Below the pieces are notes generated by a model. It made no database searches, was not told the origin of the DNA, and saw only the letters and a list, made by a program, of their open reading frames with translations. A DNA stretch of 62,431 nt from Candidatus Altarchaeota archaeon. Its GTDB lineage: Archaea > Altiarchaeota > Altiarchaeia > IMC4 > QMZM01. Shown here piece after piece: positions 53,308 through 61,504 of this stretch; the stretch's first letter is position 1; each line of letters opens with the position of its first letter. The stretch lies in assembly GCA_016931955.1 (NCBI GenBank), contig JAFGDV010000015.1, positions 1-62,431 on the forward strand. The letters run 5' to 3'. Position numbers and translations under genes: made by a program.

Positions 53308-53984
53308 CTTTCATACTCCAGCGGGTCTTCATAGCCAGCTTCTTTAAACCCGTTTAGTCTTAGAATACATGAGTCACATACTCCACAAGCTTTTTCTCCT
53401 TTTTTGTAGCAGCTCCAAGTCAGCTGGAATGGGACCCCCAATTGCATACCCTTTCTGACGATGTCTGCCTTAGTCATCTCAAGCAGGGGTGCTTGGATCC
53501 CTATCGGCTTATCCTCCATTGTCTTCTTCGTCGCAACATCTGAAAGAGCCTGGAATCTTTTCAAGTATTCGGGTCTGCAGTCGGGGTAGCCGCTTGAATC
53601 TATGCTATTCACTCCGATGAATATGCTGTCTGCGTCAACGACTTCAGCGTATGCGAGCGCTATCGACAGGAAGATGGTGTTTCTCGCCGGAACGTATGTT
53701 ATCGGTATCTCCCCTCTTCTCCTGATCTCTTCTGGGCTCTTTCCTGTGGGGACCTCTATGTTGTCTGTCAGTGCGGAGCCGCCTATCTGTTTCAGGTCTA
53801 TATTGAATATCTTGTGTTGGGGCAGCGCAAAATATCTTACCAATTTCTTAGCACTGTCTAACTCCCGGATATTCTTCTGATTGTACTGGAATGTTAATGG
53901 ATAAACATCAAACCCCCTCTTTATAGCGACCGCAATAGAAACAGCAGAATCCATCCCCCCAGATAAAAGACAAACTGCCCTCAT
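53304..53984 (-). CDS. queC: 7-cyano-7-deazaguanine synthase QueC
   Basis: The protein has 226 residues. The PP-loop is SGGMDS (8-13), binding ATP. The C-terminal zinc site reads CYKKGEKACGVCDSC. The middle has the QueC-type VPARNTIFLSIALAYAE. It converts CDG to preQ0. It overlaps queD (ATGA) and the glycosyltransferase gene by 4 bp each. Confidence 0.95.
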   Translation of the reverse strand: MRAVCLLSGGMDSAVSIAVAIKRGFDVYPLTFQYNQKNIRELDSAKKLVRYFALPQHKIFNIDLKQIGGSALTDNIEVPTGKSPEEIRRRGEIPITYVPARNTIFLSIALAYAEVVDADSIFIGVNSIDSSGYPDCRPEYLKRFQALSDVATKKTMEDKPIGIQAPLLEMTKADIVRKGMQLGVPFQLTWSCYKKGEKACGVCDSCILRLNGFKEAGYEDPLEYER

Positions 53985-54319
53985 CTCTCGACCTCAACCC
54001 ACTTACCATCCCCCTCCCAGAGCTTCACGGAACTCAAAGGCAGCCTTTTCACTAACTCAGAAAAAATCCACTCAGCGATGTTCTCAGAGGTCGGCTTATC
54101 AAAGAAGTCATTCATGTTAGCGTGATCTAATCGCTCAATGATCACTTCATCCACCACCCTCTTCAACTCATTAAAGTCCAAAACCATACCATCTTCTCCC
54201 AGTTCGTCCTCCACAACAACCTCTAATCTGTACGTGTGACCATGAAGGTGTTCGCATTTACCTTTATATCTAGGAAGATAATGCGCAGCATCAAAGTAAA
54301 ACACCCGCCCAACCCTCAT
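53981..54319 (-). CDS. queD: 6-carboxy-tetrahydropterin synthase QueD (PTPS family)
   Basis: The protein has 112 residues. The zinc ligands are H13 (DAAHYL), H26 and H28 in CEHLHGHTY, and C22 is the expected catalytic Cys. The acidic LDHANMND block is also present. It starts the preQ0 pathway from dihydroneopterin triphosphate. The ribosome binding site GGAGG before its ATG lies within the right-hand copy (in gene order) of a 55 bp direct repeat. Confidence 0.92.
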   Translation of the reverse strand: MRVGRVFYFDAAHYLPRYKGKCEHLHGHTYRLEVVVEDELGEDGMVLDFNELKRVVDEVIIERLDHANMNDFFDKPTSENIAEWIFSELVKRLPLSSVKLWEGDGKWVEVER

Positions 54320-54464
54320 CCTCTTTCCTCCGTTCTTCCGTGTCTTTTGTCTATTTCATCCATTTGGTCGTGGCAGCAAACCCTTTAGGAAAGTGTTTGC
54401 ATTCCCAAATCATCCTCTTTCCTCCGTTCTTCCGTGTCTTTTGTCTATTTCATCCATTTGGTCG
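54316..54464. repeat. 55 bp direct repeat flanking a 39 bp hairpin segment
   Basis: Bases 54316-54370 and 54410-54464 are identical, with a 94 bp period. The 39 bp between them hold a hairpin (54376-54400): GCAAAC/GTTTGC, a mismatch, then CTTT/AAAG. The upstream copy encodes the last residues and stop of the RHH gene. The copy nearer queD carries only its ribosome binding site. If the segment is removed, the RHH stop overlaps the queD ATG (ATGA). So a duplication or insertion split an overlapping gene pair. Confidence 0.8.
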
Positions 54465-54586
54465 AGCATCTTCCGGCACGCCGTCCTGATGGCATCAGAT
54501 AAGTTAACGAATTTTTTTTCACCCCCAACATGCTCGTTTAAGTCATCTAAGATGTGTTGAGGTATTTCGACGCAGACCTTTGGCAT
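54410..54586 (-). CDS. Ribbon-helix-helix regulator of the queuosine-type operon
   Basis: The protein has 58 residues: N-terminal strand KVCVEIPQHIL, two helices (about 11-20 and 29-45, with NLSDAIRTACRKML) and a charged tail. This is the MetJ/Arc-type RHH fold used by archaeal repressors. It is transcribed just before queD, in the same direction. A 22 bp palindrome lies 11 bp before its ATG. It probably autoregulates and controls the preQ0 genes. The partner sites are untested. Confidence 0.75.
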   Translation of the reverse strand: MPKVCVEIPQHILDDLNEHVGGEKKFVNLSDAIRTACRKMLDQMDEIDKRHGRTEERG

Positions 54587-54596
54587 GATAATCCAC

Positions 54597-54618
54597 CAGT
54601 ATTCTCTGAAGAATACTG
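54597..54618. promoter_or_regulatory. 22 bp palindromic operator
   Basis: CAGTATTCT and AGAATACTG are perfect inverted copies around CTGA. A half-site AGAGTATTTG follows within 10 bp. It sits between a TATA-like TTTTAAATAT (minus strand, 54637-54646) and the RHH start, about where transcription should begin. This is the expected place for an RHH repressor site. Confidence 0.55.
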
Positions 54619-54647
54619 TAAGAGTATTTGGAAACGATATTTAAAAG

Positions 54648-55379
54648 CTAGATATTCTTCCAAATCAAATCAAAGCATTGCTCGAAGCCGGCGCAGATGG
54701 CTGGATTCACTATGAGAAGCCCGGCATTATATACTGGAGAATCCCCTTCAACCGTCGATATAAGACACTCCCTCTCATCCACTACCATCATACTAAACCC
54801 CTCCCTTACTGGATGGATCTTCAACTCCACCCCTGGTATCTCATTGACTCTTTTATCCGTTATGATCCTGACCTTTAGTTTTCCCAATTTCTTCAGCAGT
54901 CGTTTGTCCTTTAGGAGGATGGTTGTGTCATAGAATGTGATGACTGAGGCCCTCTTAGCGTCGTCGAGCATGAAATCCAATTGTTTTCTAATGTTCTCCC
55001 TGCCCTTTATAACCCAAGAAAGCTCCTTTGGCAGTATCATCCTACTGTATAGGTTCTCTGTTGTCTTGATGAGTTCCTCGCCTACGCTCCACACCTTCTC
55101 GATTTTTGCCTCCTGTTTTTTCCTTATCTTGTCAACGAGCTCTGAGGGCGGTATCGCCATATACCTTGTCGGCTTACCCTCTTGGATGTTTATGAATTCT
55201 TTCTGATTCAGTTTCTTCAGGATGTCGTAGACCCTCGGACGGGGTATCTTGGTCATATCCGCCACTTCCACAGCCTCAAGGGGTCCGGAGAAGGCGAGGA
55301 TGCCGTAAGCATTAGCCTCATACTCGGTAAGCCCCAGAGCTTCCAACAACTCGATTGTCTTCTGTTCTATAATCTTCAT
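54648..55379 (-). CDS. TrmB-family transcriptional regulator
   Basis: The protein has 243 residues. The N-terminal winged helix has LGLTEYEANAYGILAFSG and IPRPRVYDILKKLNQKEFI, both TrmB hallmarks. The C-terminal part, with WVIKGRENIRKQLDFM and a phospholipase-D-like sensor stretch, probably binds a sugar or related ligand. TrmB proteins often regulate sugar uptake or central carbon genes. It heads the leftward array, about 60 bp before the RHH gene, and a nearby target is not evident. Confidence 0.88.
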   Translation of the reverse strand: MKIIEQKTIELLEALGLTEYEANAYGILAFSGPLEAVEVADMTKIPRPRVYDILKKLNQKEFINIQEGKPTRYMAIPPSELVDKIRKKQEAKIEKVWSVGEELIKTTENLYSRMILPKELSWVIKGRENIRKQLDFMLDDAKRASVITFYDTTILLKDKRLLKKLGKLKVRIITDKRVNEIPGVELKIHPVREGFSMMVVDERECLISTVEGDSPVYNAGLLIVNPAICAGFEQCFDLIWKNI

Positions 55380-55429
55380 GCCATTAAACTATAGACAAGA
55401 GACTTTATAACCCAGAGTTAAAAATCCTC

Positions 55430-55555
55430 AGCCCTTTTCTTTGGGAAAGAAAAGCGTTGGCGGAAAAGAAAAGGAATTTCCTCCTGGAAATTCCCGTTTT
55501 CGCCAGCCTTTTAGGAAAAGGCTGTGATCAACCTTTTATGAAAAGGTTGAGGGCT
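55430..55555 (-). ncRNA. Four-hairpin structured element after the initiator tRNA
   Basis: Four adjacent perfect or near-perfect hairpins fill 126 nt. They are 55434-55454 (9 bp, loop GGG), 55458-55505 (5+4 bp outer stem, then 9 bp inner stem with loop TCCT), 55505-55523 (8 bp, loop AGG) and 55529-55549 (9 bp, loop ATG). AGCCC (55430-55434) can pair with GGGCT (55551-55555) to close a four-way multiloop. The CCTTTT/AAAAGG core recurs. On the minus strand it starts 1 nt after the tRNA 3' end and is followed by a T run. It may be a co-transcribed RNA, a processing or termination element, or a repeat family. Confidence 0.55.
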
Positions 55556-55556
55556 A

Positions 55557-55631
55557 TAGCGGGGGGTGGATTTGAACCACCGACCTTCGGGTTATGAGCC
55601 CGACGAGCACTCCTGGCTGCTCAACCCCGCT
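55557..55631 (-). tRNA. Initiator tRNA-Met (CAT)
   Basis: This 75 nt gene folds as a full cloverleaf: acceptor AGCGGGG/CCCCGCT with the A1-U72 pair, D stem GAGC/GCTC, anticodon loop CTCATAA on a stem with three G-C pairs (GGG/CCC), and T arm GGTGG TTCAAAT CCACC. A1-U72 and the three G-C pairs mark archaeal initiator tRNA. No intron is visible, and CCA is not encoded. The LAGLIDADG remnant ends 16 nt upstream. Confidence 0.95.
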
Positions 55632-55647
55632 GTATGGTATAAAGTCG

Positions 55648-56327
55648 TTATTTAAGGGTGGAGTTTGGCGTATAGTAACCAAGTTTTTTCCACAGTTTAT
55701 ACTTAGTTATATGTTTTTTATTATTAAATCCAACTTCGTTAATCCATCTTTCAAACGTATCCTTGCCATTTATTTGTATCCTTAAACTGCCGTTGGCTTG
55801 TTTTGATGTTACGTATCTGAAATTTAGGTCTGCAAGGATATCTTGAAGTTGTTCTCTCATAGGACAAGGCCGCATCTTTATCTCTATCCTTGGATAGTAG
55901 TGAACATCCCGGTGTTGTTTGTCGAATACTAAACATCCATCAGTGTCAAATAAGCCCCTTAGAAAGGGTCTCTCAAGATTTTTGTTGAGTATAAAGGGGG
56001 GTATCACTGCCCTGTTTCTCTTTGGTGAGGGTATCATACCGATTTCAATCAAGAGATTATATAGTTGTTTGCTGAAGTATGCAAGATCCACGTTTCTTTC
56101 ATTCTTTCTGAATCTTAGTAATGGTTCCTTATCAAAAGTTTTGTCGTCAAGGGACATAAGAAATCCTTGAAGTATGGCAAGTCTTCTTCTGCGTCGCCGG
56201 TTACTTTGATTCTGTGTTGTATCTTGATCTTGCTACCTGCTTGACACTCGTATCTACCAATTGATCCATCACCTAACAGTATCCCCACGAATTCTGCGAA
56301 ATCAGAATCAAGTTCGGGGGTCTTCAT
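55648..56327 (-). pseudogene. LAGLIDADG homing endonuclease, frameshifted
   Basis: Two overlapping frames encode one protein. The first (from 56327, MKTPELDSDFAEFV) has motif 1 FVGILLGDGSIG. The second (from 56157, ending 55648) has motif 2 FLRGLFDTDGCL and a C-terminal DNA-binding part. The proper join is near 56150, where the phrase YFKDFL continues as MSLDDKTF in the other frame. As read, the second frame lacks a good start, so the enzyme is probably inactive unless the shift is a sequencing error. It lies between the initiator tRNA and carB1. It does not carry intein splicing blocks. Confidence 0.75.
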
Positions 56328-56388
56328 GTGATCTATTGGGTTACTTGATTAAAATATGGGGTATTTCAGCACTCCATGATCCTGAATG

Positions 56389-57795
56389 TCAAATACTGGG
56401 TTTCCTAGCTTCGACTATGTTCTTTATTTTTTCTATGAAGAAGGGGTTTATTTTTGTGTGCTCTGAGATTTCTCCTACAGACATTTTGTTCTCTAATGCG
56501 TCGACTATGTAGAATAGTCTTTTGTCTGTTGGATGCTGTAGTTGGTCTATGATTTTGTCTTTGTCTTTTTCTCCCATGCCTTGTAGTCCTTCGCCGCCTA
56601 TGTCGAGGGAGCGGACGGCCTTCTGGAGGGCTTCTTCGAAGGTTCTTCCGATTGACATCACCTCTCCTGTTGCTTTCATCTGTGTTCCGATGTGGGGGTC
56701 GGCGTCCCTGAATTTGTCGAACGGCCACCTGGGGATCTTTATGACTACGTAGTCGACTGCGGGTTCGAAGCTTGCTGGCGTCTTCTTTGTGACCGAGTTC
56801 GGGATTTCGTCTAGTTTTTTTCCGATTGCTATCTTTGCCGCGACCCGTGCTATTGGGTACCCTGTTGCCTTGGAGGCCAGTGCTGAGGATCTTGAAACCC
56901 TTGGATTCACCTCTATTACGACGTATTCTCTTGTCTCCGGGTGTAAGGCGAATTGTATGTTGCAGCCTCCTTCGACGCCTAATGCGCGTATGATCTTTAG
57001 AGCAGCCTCCTTCAGTTTTTGGTTGTCTCTCTCGCTTAGCGTTAGTGCTGGCGCCACTACGATGCTCTCTCCGGTGTGCACGCCCATTGGATCGATGTTC
57101 TCCATCGAGCAGACGGTGATGCAGTTGTCTGCTGAATCTCTCATGACTTCATACTCTATTTCGTACCATCCTGCCACTGATTTTTCTATCAGGACCTGGT
57201 GGATCATGCTAAGCTGCAGTCCATGGCGTGTGACCTTCTCGAGTTCCTCGTCGTTGTTTGCCATGCCGCCGCCTCCCCCTCCTAGGGTGTATGCTGGTCT
57301 GATTATGACTGGGTAGCCTATTTCTTTTGCGGCAGTGATGGCTTCTGGGACAGTTGTTATGGCCTTGCTTGCTGGTATTGGTTCTCCGATCTGTTTCATC
57401 AATTGCGCGAATGAGTCCCTGTCTTCGCCTTTCTTTATCGTGTCGATCGAGGTTCCAAGGACTTGGACGTTGTATTTTTCCAGGACGCCCATCGCAGCCA
57501 GTGCTGAGGTGATGTTTAAGCCCGTCTGTCCGCCCATCGGCGGGAGTATTCCGTCTGGTTTTTCTTTTTCGATTATTTTTGCGACGATTTCCGGGGTTAA
57601 TGGCTCCACGTAGATGATGTCTGCGATGTCTGGTTCGGTCATTATGGTTGCTGGATTGGAGTTTACGAGGACTGTTGTGATTCCCTCCTCCTTCAGTGAG
57701 AGGCAGGCTTGGCTGCCGCTGTAGTCGAATTCCGCCGCCTGCCCTATCTGTATGGGCCCTGATCCGATGATGAGAACCTTTTTTAGGTCGTGCAT
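56389..57795 (-). CDS. carB: Carbamoyl-phosphate synthase large chain, N-terminal half
   Basis: The protein has 468 residues, about half of a full CarB (about 1070). It holds the first ATP-grasp half: [29 protein letters not shown], a Gly-rich ATP loop [11 protein letters not shown], and the metal/substrate segment [24 protein letters not shown], then the start of the oligomerisation domain ([16 protein letters not shown]). It makes carboxyphosphate from bicarbonate. Split CarB is known in methanogens such as Methanocaldococcus (MJ1378 and MJ1381), so this may be normal. The second half is not in the window. A homing endonuclease follows directly. Confidence 0.88.
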   Translation of the reverse strand: MHDLKKVLIIGSGPIQIGQAAEFDYSGSQACLSLKEEGITTVLVNSNPATIMTEPDIADIIYVEPLTPEIVAKIIEKEKPDGILPPMGGQTGLNITSALAAMGVLEKYNVQVLGTSIDTIKKGEDRDSFAQLMKQIGEPIPASKAITTVPEAITAAKEIGYPVIIRPAYTLGGGGGGMANNDEELEKVTRHGLQLSMIHQVLIEKSVAGWYEIEYEVMRDSADNCITVCSMENIDPMGVHTGESIVVAPALTLSERDNQKLKEAALKIIRALGVEGGCNIQFALHPETREYVVIEVNPRVSRSSALASKATGYPIARVAAKIAIGKKLDEIPNSVTKKTPASFEPAVDYVVIKIPRWPFDKFRDADPHIGTQMKATGEVMSIGRTFEEALQKAVRSLDIGGEGLQGMGEKDKDKIIDQLQHPTDKRLFYIVDALENKMSVGEISEHTKINPFFIEKIKNIVEARKPSI

Positions 57796-57866
57796 TAGAG
57801 ATATATTCGAAGTGGGGTTTAAATTCCCAGATTTAAATAAACGATGTTAATATATTGTAGATAGAG

Positions 57867-58019
57867 ATGGCTCGATTCAAGGAGGCTGAGGCGCGGCTTT
57901 TTAAGGGAGTATGCATGTACTGTAATGCTAAGAACCCTATTGATGCGACCATATGCAGGAAATGCGGGAAGCCTTTTAAGATTCGTAGAAAGAACAAGAA
58001 GAAGGCTGTGAAGGCGTAG
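57867..58019 (+). CDS. rpl40e: Ribosomal protein eL40
   Basis: The protein has 50 residues, too short for many gene callers. It opens [19 protein letters not shown] and has the zinc-finger pair CMYCNAKNP...CRKCGKPF, followed by a Lys-rich tail. The N-terminus and the C4 zinc site match archaeal eL40. It stands alone, divergent from carB with 71 bp between starts. Confidence 0.93.
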   Translation: MARFKEAEARLFKGVCMYCNAKNPIDATICRKCGKPFKIRRKNKKKAVKA

Positions 58020-58076
58020 GGATTTTCTTTTCTGTATTTTTAGGAGTTATTTATCTATAGAATTCTATAGAATAAC

Positions 58077-58445
58077 ATGGATTTTCAGCTGATACACCTA
58101 GCCCTGGCAATAAGCATCATCGGACTACTCATACTGGCTTTCGCTGAAGAACACCTGGAGCCGCCGCTCTCATGGATAAAGCAGATAAACACCAACTCCC
58201 TCGGGAGAAACGTCCACGTCAAAGGAAACATCTCTGGTTTCCATGAATTTAAGGGGGGATCATTCACTCTTTCCTTAAAGGATTCGTCTGGAGAAATAGA
58301 TATCTATGTCCCCTACAATGTTGCCCTCTCCCTAAACAACGTATCCGATGCGGGGGAGATCGAGGTTATCGGTTCAGTGGAGGTCTATAAAGGCAGACTG
58401 GAGATAGTAGTCGAAAACATTGACGGTTTAAGGGTCATAAAATGA
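58077..58445 (+). CDS. Membrane-anchored OB-fold protein
   Basis: The protein has 122 residues. One membrane helix (about 4-23, IHLALAISIIGLLILAF) leads to an OB-fold part: GRNVHVKGNISGFHEFKGGSFTLSLKD, GEIDIYVPYNVAL and EVIGSVEVYKGRLEIVVENI. This resembles the nucleic-acid binding OB-folds (tRNA_anti type) and the CcmE-like type. It overlaps the nuclease gene by 4 bp, so the pair is coupled. It may bind nucleic acid at the membrane. Confidence 0.75.
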   Translation: MDFQLIHLALAISIIGLLILAFAEEHLEPPLSWIKQINTNSLGRNVHVKGNISGFHEFKGGSFTLSLKDSSGEIDIYVPYNVALSLNNVSDAGEIEVIGSVEVYKGRLEIVVENIDGLRVIK

Positions 58446-59233
58446 ATGTTCAGGTTTCGGATTTGAATGCCCACTCTTTTTGTCCTAGAACCATCTACCT
58501 ATCAAAGATACTGAAGCTTAAACCCATGCTATCCAGCGAGCTTTCACAGGGGCTTATATCCCATGCAGTGAGGAGGGAGCTGTCGATGAGGCAGTCAAGG
58601 CTGTTGGAAAAGGTATCTGACGTCGACGACATACCGTCAGCACTTGAGTGCGAGCTGGATAAGATACTGCAGGAAGTTCCTCACATATACCGCAAAATGT
58701 TGGCTGACATAGATTACGGCAGGTATCTTGAGAAAACACGCTCAGAGCTCCTGGGGGAGATAGCGCTGATGGCTGAGAGGCTGAGTCTTATGGTGGACGA
58801 AGTCGGCATCAAGCGGGCTGTGGAGGCCATAACCCCCTGGCGGGTTGAGTACTCCGTGAGGTCCTCATCTTTGAGGCTCTCTGGGCGTGTTGATCGGATA
58901 ATGAAGAATCCCTCCTATGTGCCAGAGGAGATAAAGACGGGCTCAGTTCCCTCTGGGGTATGGGAGGGCGATAGACTGCAGACCTGTGCATACGCTATGC
59001 TCTTGGAGGACCAGCTTGATTTAAAGGATCCGATACTCTTTGGTTTTGTCGAATACACCCGCGCCCAAGAGAAGCGCCCCGTCATGACCACAGAGAAGCT
59101 GAGGAGGGAGGTGATCCATATAAGGGACGCCGTCTTTGAGATACTGGGAGGCTCAGTTCCCGAGATCTGCCCCCACGGAAACGGGAGAAAATGCAATGGT
59201 TGCGGTTATAAAGAGCAATGTTATGATATTTAA
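58442..59233 (+). CDS. Cas4-like PD-(D/E)XK exonuclease, no CRISPR nearby
   Basis: The protein has 263 residues. Iron-sulfur cysteines are C14 (FCPR) and C251, C254, C260 (KCNGCGYKEQC). The nuclease core has H41, D151 (SGRVDRI), E163-x-K165 (PEEIKTG) and Q180-x3-Y184 (LQTCAYAML). This matches the Cas4/RecB family of 5'-3' exonucleases. No array or other cas gene occurs here, so it is a stand-alone Cas4-like enzyme, probably for repair or foreign DNA. It sits between a membrane OB-fold protein and an exoprotein in one run of genes. Confidence 0.85.
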   Translation: MNVQVSDLNAHSFCPRTIYLSKILKLKPMLSSELSQGLISHAVRRELSMRQSRLLEKVSDVDDIPSALECELDKILQEVPHIYRKMLADIDYGRYLEKTRSELLGEIALMAERLSLMVDEVGIKRAVEAITPWRVEYSVRSSSLRLSGRVDRIMKNPSYVPEEIKTGSVPSGVWEGDRLQTCAYAMLLEDQLDLKDPILFGFVEYTRAQEKRPVMTTEKLRREVIHIRDAVFEILGGSVPEICPHGNGRKCNGCGYKEQCYDI

Positions 59234-59235
59234 TC

Positions 59236-61314
59236 ATGAGGCTTTCATTGACGCTGATGCTGTTTTTGGTTTTATCCTCTATCCCTGTGGTGGGAATAAC
59301 CCAACCTCCTGGAGTATCTGAGATGCAGCTTCTTGTGGTTAATAATGGTAGTGTTGTGACTCCAACCTTCAGGCTGGAGAAGGTCGCTTTGGAGCTTCTG
59401 ATGCCTCAGAGCAGTGAAAACCAGGTTGTTGTCTTTGAAGGAGACGTTAAAAGGGACTCATTGGGTAATTCATGGCTCTACTTGGAGCAGAGGAATCCCC
59501 CGAAGTTGTTCCATTACCATGAACAGTTCTCCGTCAACGTGTCTGAGATAAGGACTACCTCCTTACCTGAGGTGTATGAGATACCAGATGACTTGAAGGT
59601 CTACTTGAAGTCCGCAGAAAATATACAATCAGATGACCATGGAATCCAGATGCTTGCGGAATCATTGACGAATGAATCGAGAACGGATTTCGAGAGAATA
59701 GCGGTTTTGGCTGCGTGGGTCTACGATAGTATCGCCTATAATAAGAGCATGGGGCAGGAGTCAGAGGACGCAAAATGGGTTTTAGAGAATCGCGTCGGCA
59801 CATGTGATGAGTTCTCCACGCTCTTTATTGCATTGGCTAGGTCGGTCGGCATTCCAGCAAGATTTGTTGCAGGCTATCATTACGGGAATGGTAGGTGGGA
59901 GGAGCATGCCTTCGCTGAGGTATACCTTGGTAGGTGGGTCCCAGTGGATCCAACAAACCTGGAAGTCGGCAGGGTGGATGCAGCGCATCTGAAATTCGCG
60001 GTAAGTAACAACAATATAGTCGGCAGCAAGATAAAGACCTACGGCGCCGATGCAGAGAGGGTGGAATGGAAATCAGATACCAATATACAGGTACTCAACT
60101 ATACTGAAAACAGGAAACTTGATTATGAGCTGTCGGTCAGCTCAGACGAGCTCTTCTCTGGTGATTCTGCAGTGGTTGTTCTCAAAATTATGTCGGAAGA
60201 GTATGTTTTTCTTAGAGCAAGCCTGCAGCCATGCGTCAGCGATTTCCCGTTTGTTGAGCTGGATGGAATTGAAAAAGATGTTGTATTGGAGCCTGGGAGG
60301 GAAAAAATCATCTACTGGAGGCTTAAGGTGGCAGAAGACCTCATGGAAAACATGCTCTATACCTGCCCCATGGTCTTGAATTCAAGGTTTCTTGAACCTG
60401 GAGAGGTTGTGTTGAATGTTACATCCTCAAAGTCGGGTGAGGGGGAGGAGATAGATCTAAGCGCGGAGTTAAGTGATTCTAAGGTAGGCTTTGGGAGGAA
60501 TGAGACAGTTTTCCTGCATGTGGGAAACATCCCAGCTTCAAAGCCCGTGAGGGTCGGCGTAGTCTCAGGGGACTTTTTCAGGGAGTTTTCCGTGGATAGG
60601 GAGGAAAACATTGTTGTGTCGTTCAGACCCGAAAGCCTTGGTGGACAGAAGGCATTAGTCTATAGCTCAACAGGCTCCGTCTTAACCCTGGATTATGTGG
60701 TTGAAGAGTTTGATGAGGTCTTCATAGACCATATCACGTTGCCCTCCATGATCAGATTGGGTGAGGAGGGGGAAGCTGAGGTGTTGATTAAAAACAACAG
60801 AACAACATCGCAGGATTTGAAACTTTACACAATCCTTGATTTGGGGGAGCAGATAAAGAGCCTCTCTGTTGGGGATCAATATAATGCTAGGATCCCATTA
60901 AAGTTCGATGACGTGGGTATGAAGTTGATTGTCTTCAGGCTAAAAGGCGGCGACATAGATATCGAAACGAGGAGGGAGATAAGGGTCTACGATTTGCCAG
61001 AACTTGAGATTGATGCAGTCTACCTGCCAAATAAAGAGAAGGTCGTTGTCACCTTGACAGTCACCAGAGACTCTGCAAGGAATATTAAGATAAAAGTAGA
61101 TAATGAGACGAAATATCTTAAAGAATTGTTTGGAGAAGAAACGGTAGAGTTTGATATGCAGGTTGTTAATTCCTTGGTTACCGTGGATTACGAAGACCTT
61201 GCTGGGGGTAGCTATTCCATTCAGACTTTGGCGGAGACGAAGGAAGAAGGCCTGCTCGAGAAGCTATTTAGGGCCATTGGTGATTTCATAAGGGCTCTGC
61301 TAGATTCTTTTTGA
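59236..61314 (+). CDS. Secreted transglutaminase-like protein
   Basis: The protein has 692 residues. A signal peptide (1-20) is followed by an N-terminal beta domain, then a transglutaminase-like core with C190 (GTCDEFSTLF), H224 (EEHAFAEVYL) and D238 (VDPTNL), the expected Cys-His-Asp triad. Beta-sandwich domains of the CARDB/Ig type follow (about 300-650). The end is a short amphipathic helix. It may cross-link or cleave extracellular proteins. It begins 2 nt after the nuclease stop, and its end overlaps S17e by 29 bp. Confidence 0.85.
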   Translation: MRLSLTLMLFLVLSSIPVVGITQPPGVSEMQLLVVNNGSVVTPTFRLEKVALELLMPQSSENQVVVFEGDVKRDSLGNSWLYLEQRNPPKLFHYHEQFSVNVSEIRTTSLPEVYEIPDDLKVYLKSAENIQSDDHGIQMLAESLTNESRTDFERIAVLAAWVYDSIAYNKSMGQESEDAKWVLENRVGTCDEFSTLFIALARSVGIPARFVAGYHYGNGRWEEHAFAEVYLGRWVPVDPTNLEVGRVDAAHLKFAVSNNNIVGSKIKTYGADAERVEWKSDTNIQVLNYTENRKLDYELSVSSDELFSGDSAVVVLKIMSEEYVFLRASLQPCVSDFPFVELDGIEKDVVLEPGREKIIYWRLKVAEDLMENMLYTCPMVLNSRFLEPGEVVLNVTSSKSGEGEEIDLSAELSDSKVGFGRNETVFLHVGNIPASKPVRVGVVSGDFFREFSVDREENIVVSFRPESLGGQKALVYSSTGSVLTLDYVVEEFDEVFIDHITLPSMIRLGEEGEAEVLIKNNRTTSQDLKLYTILDLGEQIKSLSVGDQYNARIPLKFDDVGMKLIVFRLKGGDIDIETRREIRVYDLPELEIDAVYLPNKEKVVVTLTVTRDSARNIKIKVDNETKYLKELFGEETVEFDMQVVNSLVTVDYEDLAGGSYSIQTLAETKEEGLLEKLFRAIGDFIRALLDSF

Positions 61315-61486
61315 CTGCGCGCGTGATACAGCCTGCGATCTTGTTTCTCATAGGCTTTGATTTGACGTCAGTCAACTCCTGAACCCTCTTCTTGTTTCCC
61401 TCGAAGTTGATGCTGAATTCTTCCCTATACTCTTTCATCAACTTTTCTGCGACCCTCTTCAGATAGGTTTGTTTTATTCTGCCCAT
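61286..61486 (-). CDS. rps17e: Ribosomal protein eS17
   Basis: The protein has 66 residues. It opens MGRIKQTYLKRVAEKLM and contains FEGNKKRVQELTDVKSKPMRNKIAGCITRAV, matching archaeal eS17. The tail is short. It follows sppA by 18 bp in the same direction and converges with the transglutaminase-like gene, overlapping its end. Confidence 0.94.
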   Translation of the reverse strand: MGRIKQTYLKRVAEKLMKEYREEFSINFEGNKKRVQELTDVKSKPMRNKIAGCITRAVKKNLAEPL

Positions 61487-61504
61487 TTTATATTATCCTA
61501 ACGG

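Noticed and set aside
55648-56327. The LAGLIDADG frame as an intein of CarB
   Set aside because: It has its own start after the carB stop, lacks splicing-block residues at its ends, and no C-terminal CarB follows it.
56389-57795. CarB as a truncated pseudogene
   Set aside because: The half-length protein ends cleanly at a domain boundary and split CarB is known in methanogens, so it is probably functional with a second half elsewhere.
58442-59233. Cas4 gene as evidence of a CRISPR locus
   Set aside because: No repeat-spacer array and no other cas gene occurs in the window. Stand-alone Cas4-like nucleases are common in archaea.
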